This document shows, piece after piece, positions 12,407-24,100 of a stretch of 64,000 nucleotides of DNA. Source of the stretch: Arcuatula senhousia (taxonomy: Eukaryota; Mollusca; Bivalvia; Mytilida; Mytilidae); the NCBI GenBank assembly GCA_963971305.1, contig OZ020304.1, positions 34,954,502-35,018,501 of the forward strand, in the 5' to 3' direction. A program made the translations under genes and the position numbers. Numbering within the stretch: the stretch's first letter is position 1; the number at the start of each line of letters is the position of its first letter. The notes beneath the pieces are model-generated. The model did no database searches. It was not told the DNA's origin and saw only the letters and a program-made list of their open reading frames with translations.

Positions 12407-13886
12407 ACAAGAGGCTCCCAGGAGCCTGAATCGCTCACCTGACATATGTGCCTGAAGTAAAGGCTATTAGGCAAAATCTATTTGACATTGAAAGGGTTAT
12501 AAGTTTAATAAGGGGGCCATCTGACAATATGGTGGATCTTAAGGTGCTGATCACTTTTGTTCTCAATCAAAATTCAAAAATCTGTCACCCTTTTGGAGTT
12601 ATTAGCAAAAAAATGCAGTTTAACCCAATGTTCTATTTTTAGCCACAGCGGCCATGTTTTACAACCAATAAAAAATCCCCATATCAGTTCTATACACCTA
12701 ATGCTAATAAACAACAATGCCAAGTTTGGTTCCAATTGGACTTAAAGTGTCAGAGGATTTAACGTTTTCATTGTATAAATGAGGAAATGCTTTTCAAATG
12801 CTCAATTTTGACATTCTAAGGGCAATAACTCCTAAAAGAAAAGGTCCTATAACGTTTACCCTTTTACATATTTTGTAGATCTTGATGTGCTTAACAATAT
12901 GCAATTTAAATTTCTCAAATATCTTGTATAGTTTTCAAGATATTGAGATAAACAGGTGCAAAATTTGCAAAAAATTCACAAAAAGGGCAATGACTCCTAC
13001 ATGGGTTGTTGGACTTTTTCCAAAATTTCAGAGCTTGTAGATCTTGAGGTGCTGATCACTTTTGTTCCCATTCAAACTTTTAAAATCTGTCACCGTTTTT
13101 GAGTTATTTGCAAAAAACTGCCATTTACCCCTATGCTCTAATTTTAGCCACAGCGGCCATGTTTTGTGAACAATCAAAAATCCCCACATCAGTTCTATAC
13201 ACCTAATGCTAATAAACAACTATACCAAGTTTGGTTCCAATTTGACTTAACGCGTCAGAGGAGTTATCGTTTTCAATGTAATGAGGAAATGCTGTTAAAA
13301 TGCTAAATTTTGACGTTCTAAGGGCAATAACTCCTAAAAGGAAAGGTCCTACAACGTTGACCCTATTACATATTTAGTAGATCTTGATGTGCTTAATCAT
13401 ATGCAATTTGAATATTTAAAATATCTTGTATAATTTTCAAGATATAGGGCTAAATAAGTGCAAAATTTTGAAAAAATCCAGAAAAAGGGCAATAACTCCT
13501 ACATCGGTTGTTGGATCTTCTTGAAAATTTCTGGGCAGGTAGATCTTGATGTGCTGATTACTTTTACCCTATGCCAGAATTTTGATATCAGGTACTGTTT
13601 TAGAGTTATTTGCAAAAAACTGCAATTTACCCCTATGTTCTATTTTTAGCCATGGCGGCCATGTTTTTTTACGAATCAAAAATCCGAACGATAATTTTGT
13701 ACACATAATGCTACTTAAAAACTGTACCAAGTTTGGTTGCAATTGGACTTATGGTGTCCGACAAGTTAAAGTTTGAAAAATTGTTAACAGACGACGACAG
13801 ACGACAGTCGACGACGACGACAACGACGACGGACGCCAAGTGATGGTATAAGCTCCCATGGACCTTCGGTCCAGGTGAGCTAAAAA
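12407..13886 (+). mobile_element. Pearl-like element, family B, long monomers
   Basis: Left end AGGCTCCCAGGAGCCTGAAT + CGCTCACCTG (palindrome GGCTCCCAGGAGCC). Three tandem units of about 500 bp each carry AGATCTTGATGTGCTGAT-like, ATGCTAATAAACAAC and TACCAAGTTTGGTTCCAATT. A GACGAC run lies at 13790-13835. The right end CATGGACCTTCGGTCCAGGT + GAGCTAAAA holds a GGACC-TTC-GGTCC hairpin. Confidence 0.82.
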
Positions 13887-14119
13887 TCCAAAATTTGTAT
13901 GAAAAAAATGTATTGGTAAATTTGTGAAGCAAAAAACAAAACATTTTGAAATCACTATTACTGCAAACTCTTTTACATGTGTAAAATTAACCATGAATCT
14001 GAATGTCATAGTAGTAAGACAACATAAAATATCACTGCACTACATGTGTATGAAGAATATATAGAGAAGGTTTCACTGTAAATGGTCTAAAAATTTAGTG
14101 TGGAAATGAATAAAAGGTA

Positions 14120-14702
14120 AACCTGAATTTACAGACAACTCTTAAGAACCTGAATTTACAGACAACTCTTAAGAACCTGAATTTACAGACAACTCATAAG
14201 AACCTGAATTTACAGACAACTCTTAAGAACCTGAATTTACAGACAACTCTGAAGAACCTGAATTTACAGACAACTCTAAAGAACCTGAAATTTACAGAAG
14301 AACTTGAATTTACAGACAACTCTAAAGAACCTGAAATTTACAGAAGAACCTGAATTTACAGACAAGTCAAAAGAACCTGCATTTACAGACAACTCTTAAG
14401 AACCTGAATTTACAGACAATTCTTAAGAACCTGAATTTACAGACAACTCTTAAGAACCTGAATTTACAGACAACTCTTAAGAACCTGAATTTACAGACAA
14501 CTCAAAAGAACCTGAATTTACAGACAACTCTTAAGAACCTGAATTTACAGACAACTCAAAAGAACCTGAATTTACAGACAAGTCAAAAGAACCTGAAATT
14601 TACAGAAAACTCAAAAGAACCTGAATTTACAGAAAACTATTAAGAACCTGAATTTACAGAGAACTATTAAGAACCTGAATTTACAGAGAACTCTTAAGAA
14701 AT
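14120..14702 (+). repeat. 27-bp minisatellite, about 21 units
   Basis: Unit GAACCTGAATTTACAGACAA + CTCTTAA, about 21 copies with small variants (CTCAAAA, AAAACTATT) and two shortened units near 14288-14350. No reading frame or transposon end is visible in it. Confidence 0.95.
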
Positions 14703-16052
14703 TGTCGCTATTGAAGATTTCTATGCTAGGAATAATGCTATGTTCTTTTAAACAAAAAAAAAATGAATTAACCTTTTATAATTTTATATATTTCATAACT
14801 GTTGCCTTTGAAAACCAGAACATACATGAAATAAACAGGAGAAAAAGAGAACCTAACTTATACCAAATAATTATATAAGAAATGTGAATATTTTCTCATT
14901 TCTAGGAACCTCAAATACTTGTTTATAAGATTCAAACTTTCTACGTCTACAAATATGTAAATTGCTCCAAAATGCTTCAAACATTCAATTAAACTTTCAA
15001 AAGTGTATTTTACCCCAGCACCAAGCATTTTGAAACTTAAGAAAAAAACTGATTAACAGTTATATGTATACCTTTCAAACATATTATTAAGTGGAAATAA
15101 GATTTATATTTCAATATTTTCTTCGCCATCAGTCAAAGTACTATATTAGTAAATAAATAGTAATATTTTGTCAAGATAAGAATTTTTATTAAAATTAAAA
15201 TGATACAATAGTGCAATACTAAACTCTTAAGATCTATCAATTTTAAATTTCATAGTCACATATACATTACACCTAGAGCACTTCTGATGAGTCTTCATAT
15301 AAAAAAACATGAGTTAAACCCATGTCACATTGAAAAGTATAATTAAACCCATGTCACATTGAAAAGTATAAAAAAAACGCAGGAATAAATATTTTGAATT
15401 GCTTATGTTGTATTTGTTTGTTTTGATAAGAGACTTCTTATCAGCAGATTTGAAGCAAAATAGTTAAATGATAAGATACAAACAAAGACAAAAGTGATAC
15501 TAAAATACTAATATGTAAGCTAGGCTGAAATAGGAAACGGCTCTTTTTATACAATATTTGCATCATGTTTGTAATATTATCTCTAAGATTAAAGAAGAAA
15601 AGATTCATTATAAAAAAGTTACAATACAAACAATACAGAAAGTAGATCAAAATCAGGGGATGAAAAATTGTTTTTTCAAATAAAAATCTTACATGAAATG
15701 TTCTATAACATGTTGACAACAATACAAAAATATATATCAATTAGATTTCTTTTTTTTCAAAAATAAATTAAAGAAATAAAATAAATAAATATATCCAAAT
15801 GTACATTGTCAATAATTTTATAATCCAAGAAAAGTGATTGTATTTCTTTTTTAAAGTTAAAGAAGAAAATATCAATTTAAAAAATATATATAAAATATAC
15901 AATACAAAAGTAGCTCAAAATCAGGCTATCAAAATAATTATTGAACTTTTTTTTAAAATAGTTAATAAACTAGCAAAAAACTTTTCTTTTTGGTGAAAAA
16001 AAAATCAAAAAATAAACATAGTTAAGTTTTTTATTTCAAAATTAGTTTTGGT

Positions 16053-16112
16053 CATAGATCTGTATATTAAATGTAAATATAAATATAAATTTAATATACA
16101 GGTCTATGTTTT
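16053..16112. repeat. Inverted repeat, ~28-base arms
   Basis: CATAGATCTGTATATTAAAT against the reverse complement of ATTTAATATACAGGTCTATG with almost no loop. It could form a cruciform or be a tiny foldback element. Confidence 0.7.
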
Positions 16113-17539
16113 GGTCAAGTTGATAAAAATAAAATTATATCTTTTAAATATGTTTAGTTTATAGAATTTATTAAAATTGTTTGAAATTTTTTTTTTAAAT
16201 CAGAAATAAAATTGACCATTTAATTAAATTTCAAATCCAGCTGGTTTGTACTAAAATATTAATAAATCAAACATTTCAAAAAAAATAATATTTTTATTTT
16301 TTAACTCCTTTATGTGAAAAAATTTTATTGAATACCAATATTACAAACATGATGCAATTTATACAATATATGATATGATAATTGTAATAAATAAAAAATA
16401 CCTACCTTATTTTTCTCTGTGATCTTGAAGAATCTTAAACACTTGATGATAATAATATCCTCTTCTTAAAGCACAAAATAGTTTGTAAAATAGACACTAG
16501 ATATATTGTATGGATTATAATAGCATAAATAAGCACAAAAGTAAAATTCACACAGATTTATGCATTTTCAGGAAGAAATTCTAATGAGATGCAAAAATCT
16601 GTGTTGACCAATCAAATTAAAGATATTAAGTCATAAATCAACTCTATAATTCTGGGATTAAGATTTTGAAGTTTTATGATCCTGTTTACAACCAGGGTCA
16701 TAAAATGTATTGTTTTACTTCAACACCCACCCCTCTCCAATATACAGGGGACAGGAAATTGAAGGGGGTAGGGCTTCACACCTGTAAAACTAAGGTATTA
16801 CAATAATTGACACCTGTAAACTTGTGTATTCCATTGATTGACACCTGCTGTGATAATCAGCTTGACACCTGTGATATCACTAAATAAGCAAATGAAAAAT
16901 TTTGTTGTGATAAAATATTATTTTGTAAACAAATTTTGTTTTTATAATAAATGTGTTTTTATTGTTAAGTATTTGTTTACAATTTTATTCTAATATTAAT
17001 TCAATCATATCTAATTAATGTTAATCTTTAGATTAAAAAAAAATACATGATAGTTTTTTTATATCACAATAAATCAATAAATCTTTTTGTATAAAGCACC
17101 TTAAACTTTATAAATATATTTGGAAAAAATCTTAACGTTTTTCTAGGTTTGCAATGCAAATATACATGAATAACAGAATAAATTTTCATATCAATGAAAT
17201 CCAACTATTCAATGAAAAAAATTAATTAGTCATGTTTTAAATGTAATTTTTTTTATTTACATTAAGGAATATATTATCTCTTATAAGGGTCTATTATTAA
17301 CAAAGGAAATAAATAACTTTGCTTAGACTTCAATGCTACATCAAGCATACTTATTTTTCTCCTTTTTTTTTATCAAAATCCTTTTTTTTTTAACAATATA
17401 GTCCAAGATCTGTGAAATTTAGTTATGAAGATGTTTTTGCGAGAAAGAAGATTGGTCTTTGATAGATTTCATCTGTAGACCATGCACTTTATTTTCCAAT
17501 ACATGTTTAATTTCATATTTGAAATTGTGTAGTTTTATG

Positions 17540-17640
17540 GTTTATGCCCCTTCTTTATTCATTCATTTATTCATTCATTCTTTATTTCCTCCATGATAAA
17601 GATTATAATGAAGTACAATTTTACATTATACAATGAAAGA
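17540..17640 (-). repeat. ATTC/CATT tetranucleotide run with a LINE-tail-like flank
   Basis: ATTCATTCATTTATTCATTC then TTTATTTCCTCCATGATAAA. Reverse-oriented 3' ends of non-LTR elements often look like this; the same layout (TCAA)n + CTTTTATTGCCATATAAATC is at 48338-48420. No coding part was seen near either. Confidence 0.4.
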
Positions 17641-18009
17641 ACTATTATTTCCTTCCTAAATATACATGTAAGTGAAGTTTTCTTTCAAGTATTTATTAAT
17701 ATTTGAGGTTTCTTTATCTGTTTTATATGGATTAAAGGCAATCCACAAACTGATCTAAATATAGGTCTGCAGCAAGTTTAGATGGGACTGGCTTCATTAC
17801 TTATAAGTATCAAAGCATGTTTATTCAAGGAAAATCTAAGACCCCCTTTTAAAATTTATGCTATTTTGTTTGATTATTGTTTACATTGAACATTCAATGT
17901 TTGGTTAAACCACATCTGATGAGCCTTTAGTTTTTAGGTGCCAAAATGTTTTTCAGAAACAATTCATTTAACTAAATGGTGATTTATTGTAAATTATAGT
18001 TCGGCTTAC

Positions 18010-18162
18010 AGCGATTTCATCAAAGCTGCCAAACTGTAGTGTAGCATATTTATCTATGGGTGGTCTGATGTATTCACAGTAATCACAGTTCTTCACATGG
18101 TCTAACTGACGAACACAGGAGACGTAAGCTAGTCTGGACTGGATTTCTGCCATATCAGGAAC
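18010..18162 (-). CDS. PNPLA6: PNPLA6-like exon 28, last one found
   Basis: Encodes [20 protein letters not shown] and [16 protein letters not shown] sequence (here [20 protein letters not shown]), ending SFDEIA|GTAAGC. The good donor and the absence of a stop show that at least one more exon follows. I could not find the expected DVGYxxGK segment in 1-18009. Confidence 0.96.
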
Positions 18163-21100
18163 CTAAAAATACAAGAAACTTGAGGTTCTTTATTTGCTGA
18201 ATGAAAATTGAAATAAAATAAAAATAAATTCATAGTATTTATTTTCTATAAAAAACATTTTAAAAGGGTCCTGGGACCAATGAAAACTTAAAAGAAAAGA
18301 GCCAAAAATAACACAATATCAAAGTCTGATAAGTGGAAAAATGTTATGTTTGTGTTAATTTTTATCTTTTTATATGACTTCTTTTATCTGGAATATCTGT
18401 AAAGTAACTACCTGTTTTTGTTATCTTGGTGTAAGTTTTTCAAGTAAACAGTATACATGTATTTGTAAAACATTGCTCTCATTTATAGAGAAAACACTGC
18501 AATAGTTGTTTTTACAATTTCATTTTCATATACTTAAACATTAAAGTCTTGGACAGTTTTTCAGTTAAAAGTCAGCATTTTGTGGGTTTTTTTTTCTTTG
18601 ACAGATCTTCATCTCCATATGGTCAACCTTTTTGGCTAAAGGCTTCTTGAAATACACAACAGTCAAAGCTAATTTATTGACTTGATTATTGTTGTGATGA
18701 TGATTTTATTGAAATGTATATTTTTTAAAGGAAAAATGTAAGTTACATAAATAAAATTCTTTAATCCATATTTCCTTATATACTGCTTTAACAAACCAAA
18801 CCTTAACAGTGGTGTGCCAAGGACTCCATTTATTAGCTAACAACCAGAATCCTGAGATTTGATCTCCATAGTTGTAAATCTCTGTTGATTCCCTACTACC
18901 AACATCAACAGCAAATATAGACTTAGCGCCTAACTTCTTCATTACATCGGCTGAAAAGAATAATACAGAATTAAGTTGTTTTTTGTTTTGTTGCAATTTT
19001 TGTTTTTTATTTGTCATGTTTGTATTGTCTTATATGTCTACTGATTTGAGATTGCTACACGTAGCCAATGTCCCCAGCTCCTGCATTGAAGTTGAAAGTT
19101 TACTAAAATTTGAAGAATTAAAATTGCATTGCAATATGATTACCTACATTATAATCATGACAAACAATCCTTCAAAGTTTCATCAAAATCTGCACTCACA
19201 AAGTGTTCCTATGACCTAAAATGAACAAAGTTGATAAAGTCCCAAAACTTCTATAAAATTTGTCAAATAAGAATGGCAGTGTAATATAATCAACTACATA
19301 TCATGACAAACAATCCTACAAAATTTCATCAAAATCTGTAGAGCGGTCTTAGAGGAGTTGCGCTCACAAAGTGTTCCTATGACCTAAAATAAGTCGATAA
19401 AGTCCCATAACTCCTATAAAATTTGTTGAATCAAAATGGTGGTGCAATATGATCAACTACATATCATAACAAACAATCCTACAAAATTTCAACGGATGAT
19501 GACCATTACGAGGTCCCTCTTTCCAGTTGCAGCTGGGGAAAAAATGAACTTGATTGGCAAACAAGCTCACTACTCCCTGCTTCACTGGACTCGTAAAATC
19601 CAACAACTCCCCCTTAATGATTTAAAACAGAAATAAAATTTCCCCATGTTCACCAAAATGTTCTTCAATTATCAAATAAGAATTATCTGATAAAACACAT
19701 AGGTTGGTTTTATTTCAGATTCTGATGATTTTAGATTATTTGGTATAAATACACTGTCACAGTTACTTTCACCATAGATGTATGACCCATACATATATGC
19801 TTTCACCTTTTCATAATTTTGGTAAAAGTCTCTAATGAACAAAAAAAACAAATCACTGTTAAAACCCTTGCAACTTCTTTGTACTCACATTTATAATTTA
19901 ACACTTGAATTTAAGGACTAATTTTTCCATTATTTTAACATACAACATTATACAATTATTGACTTTGATATAGGTTGACATCTATTTTTATCAACCTGAA
20001 AAAAATTATATTAACTGAGCCGAAGGCGAGGTTAATATATTTTTGAGGGTTGATAAAATTGATGTCAACCTATACCAAAGTCGATAATTTTTTATTACAT
20101 GAAAACTTGTATGCTGAAGACTGAAAGCACCATACCACTTACATACAGTGATACATGTAAATTTGTGAAAATCACCTGTAATATTGAATATTGTTTCAAA
20201 AAGAAGCTGAATTTTGAAAATTTAATTATAACATAAACAAATTTATCAAAGATTCATCTGACAAGATTTTGACATTAATCACATATTAATTTTTAAAAGT
20301 TGAAATTGACAGTGATATTTGAACATCCATGAAACACTGGCATTGGAAAATTGTTTGGTATACATCACATATTCTTTGGAATGTTTTCTTTGAACTTTGT
20401 TCGGGGGAAATCACAGGATCTATTTTTAGTCACTTTCAGGGTTCTGGAATCTATTTTTAGGAAATAGTAGGGTATTATCGCTTTCCATCCTGTTTATTTA
20501 CTATACTCAGACATTTTTAGGCTGTTCTCACTCTACATCAAAACTTTTTAGGGTTGTTTAGGCCAATCAAATTAGTGCTATTTTCTAGTCATGTAATAAA
20601 AGGCTTTTTTGTGGTGGGGCATTAAAATATGGACCATTTTGTCAGTTCTTATACACATCAAAAGAATTTTGTATTCTTTTTTAACGAGTTTCATTGTTAT
20701 GGATTTGTGAAAATGTGGTTATAACAACATAAATCAAGTGTAATAACCAATATAAATTTAGTGACTCGAGTGAACCTAGAAAAGCATGAAAATGTGCACA
20801 GGACGAATAATGATACTACTAGAGAAACAATGACTACATGTATATGGTTCTTTCTAGTGGAAATGAACGTTGATCGATTTGATTTTTATTGTGTTAATTT
20901 TTGTGCTTTGTCTGGGAATATTGATAGGAGAAAGGTTGGGCCCAAAAAACTAGTTTCATATGTGCCTGTCCTAAGCCAGGAATCTTTGACATAGCTTTTG
21001 TTTGTACTTGTCTTTTTGATGTTTTCTGTTCCTTGTTTCTTGCTTAAGAAAGGGGTCTGTCTGTGACTATTTCAGGAATGGATTTGACTTATTAGCATTA

Positions 21101-24100
21101 GATTTAGACCATGGGCCAATTGCAGAACATGGAGCAGCACCTACTAGCCTAGTTGAAGGCTGCTGGAAGGTTTTTCTAAATTACTGCTTGTTATGTGAGC
21201 TGTGTCCCATACACTTATTCCACCTCTCATTATCATCTATAGCATACCTGGTAAATTATTCACATAGCCTCCATCAAGTAGCAAATGTCCATCAGTTGGA
21301 TCACAAAGAGGGGGGAGGTACCCAGAGAGAGACATACTAGCTCTGACATATCTCCATACGCTACCTACAAAACATAGATAATATTCCATCAGTAGGATCA
21401 CAAAAAGAGGGGGAGTTACCCAGAGAGAGACATACTAGCTCTGACATATCTCCATAAGCTTCCTACAAAACATAGATAATATTCCATCAGTTGGATCACA
21501 AAAAGAGGGGGAGTTACCCAGAGAGAGACATACTAGCTCTGACATATCTCCATAAGCTTCCTACAAAACATAGATAATATTCCATCAGTTGGATCACAAA
21601 GAGGGGGAGGTACCCAGAGAGACATACTAGCTCTTACATATCTCCATACCCTACCTACAAAACATAGATAATATTCCATCAGTAGGATCATAAAGAGGGG
21701 GGAGGTACCCAGAGAGAGAGACAAACTAGCATTTACATATCTCCATACGCTACCTACAAAACATAGATAATATTCCATCAGTAGGATCATAAAGAGGGGG
21801 GAGGTAAACTAGCTCTTACATATCTCCATACGCTACCTACAAAACATAGATAATATTCCATCAGTAGGATCATAAAGAGGGGGGAGGTACCCAGAGAGAG
21901 AGACAAACTAGCATTTACATATCTCCATACGCTACCTACAAAACATAGATAATATTTCATCAGTAGGATCACAAAAAGGGGGAGGTACCCAGAGAGAGAC
22001 ATACTAGTTCTCACATATCTCCATACGCTACCTACAAAACATAGATAATATTCCATCAGTAGGAGAGGTACCCAGAGAAAGACATATCGCCATAAGCTTC
22101 CTACAAACTGGAGATTGTATTGTACATTAGAAATGACAGGTTTTGTGTCTTCATAATATCATATTTTGATCAATTTTGAATTTATTCTCCTTTAAGCTTT
22201 TACATATCTCTTTAAGATGTTGTATCATGAACATTTATTCACTAAATAATTATTATTATAAGTTTAACAACAAACATAAGTCAAGAACTCCTGTAAATAA
22301 CCTATATAGCGTTGCACGGGCGTAAAACACCAACTCACTCACTCACTCACTCACAACTTTTGGCTATGAACTTTGACACATTGACTCAAATATAAATAGG
22401 TTCTTCCTCTTGTAAGTTCATGCAATTCTCTGAAAGCATTAAGAAAACCAATTTTGGATTGAGGGAAAGCCAAATTATATATAGGCCCAACTTTCACAAA
22501 TAGCATCAGTAAATTAGTTAGAGTCTAAGAAGTACACTTAGTATATTTACCATGAGTATGAATTCTCATAAATGACCTGATAATATTTACCATGAGTGTG
22601 TATTCTATTAGATGACCTGGTAATATTTATCATGAATGTGTATTCTATTAGATGACCTGGTTATATCTACCATGAGTGTGTATTCTCATAGATGACCTGG
22701 TTATATTTACCATGAGTGTGTATTCTATTAGATGACCTGGTTATATTTACCATGAGTGTGTATTCTCATAGAGGATCTGGTGATATTTACCATGAGTGTG
22801 TATTCTCATAGAGGAACTGGTTATATTTACCATGAGTGTGTATTCTCATAGAGGAACTGGTTATATTTACCATGAGTGTGTATTCTCATAGAGGAACTGG
22901 TTATATTTACCATGAGTGTGTATTCTCATAGAGGAACTGGTTATATTTACCATGAGTGTGTATTCTGATAAAGGAACTGGTTATATTTACCATGAGTGTG
23001 TATTCTCATAGAGGAGCTGGTGATATCAGTAGTAATACAGAAGTAAGGTATCCACAGATCTTCTATTTGCTTATCTTTAAATGTCTTCTCTATGGTTTGA
23101 TTAAAGGATCTCCCTAAAATAAAATTTTTGAAAATTTATTGCATTTTGGTTTTATGATATTATAGATTCTTCTATAAGGAATCATTTTCTCTGTGTGTGT
23201 ATGTATATTGGGGTGTAACATTCTTTTCTACACACCTGGGCTATTCAGGACAGTAAGTTTTATTGTTAGATGAAACTGTAGTACCAATAGGAAACCACTG
23301 TCACCTGATGGGCAAATAACTGACAAACCTAGTTGCTGTTAATTGTAAAAACGAAGTGGGACTCGATTCTCTAACTGACTAGATATTTGACTAGTGATTA
23401 AGAGTGTGGTATGCTGATGCTGCATATGCTGTGATAAGTAGACTTAGTAGTTGCCATGAGAACTTATACGAAAATATTTTTCATGCCAGACCTGTCATTA
23501 GTTATAACCCATATTTTTACTTGGTAATAATCTGTCCAAACTGGATAAAAGGTGCAAATGGCAGAATTTAATTTAACAGGAAGTAAATAAATGACAGACA
23601 TGAATATGAATTCCACAATAAATATCAGAGGCAGTAAAAACTAGTTGCTGAGAAATCTGTTATGCAGTATTTTCTCTGCCAACATGCAGCTTCCTGGCAG
23701 TCACCATAATATTCACTGGATTGTGACCTCTTGATATGCTTAATAATCCCAGATTTTATTCATAATCATTCTTATTTTACCTGTAAACATAGATGTAACA
23801 GGGTAGGTCAGATCTAATACTTTCTGCCAGATTGATGTCATGTCCTGGAAGATATATTATATAATAATGGTCCACATGTTCTTTCATGTAAATAAAATTT
23901 GAGCTTTGTTTAAAAGAGTCCTGTTGTAAACTACATTTCATTTGATAAAAAACCTTATAACCCTTTCTTTGTCTACATCTATGTCCCTTGGCCTATAGAC
24001 TGTCTTAATGTATAATCCTTATCTTTATATTTTATTTAGAAGTGTGATTTGACACTCTTTGAAACTAAGAGCACAATAATTTGAAACTTTTTCTAAGGGA

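Larger units (their letters stand above)
14703..18009. other. AT-rich stretch expected to hold the PNPLA6-like 3' end, nothing recognised
   Basis: Very AT-rich. Apart from the inverted repeat at 16053 and the tetranucleotide run at 17540, I see nothing. A sense-strand donor-like CAGAGAAAAATAAG|GTAGGT occurs on the minus strand near 16405-16425, but the flanking translation does not look like NTE. Confidence 0.5.

Noticed and set aside
14120..14702. CRISPR-like array
   Set aside because: Units are directly adjacent with no spacers, in an animal genome; it is a minisatellite.
16385..16470. Candidate last exon of the PNPLA6-like gene ending at a GTAGGT donor
   Set aside because: The translation lacks any NTE-like motif, and a donor would not be expected after the final exon.
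18706..19017. Minus-strand ORF of 103 codons as a single-exon gene
   Set aside because: It is exon 27 (18802-18950) plus read-through of flanking intron sequence.
19496..19636. Coding-looking fragment [20 protein letters not shown]
   Set aside because: Short, no recognisable family, and joined abruptly to family I monomers. Not enough to call a gene or element.
21533..22056. Two minus-strand ORFs resembling repeated patatin fragments
   Set aside because: They are intronic copies of the exon 26 edge; the frame shifts between units and the DGG motif is absent, so they are not separate genes.
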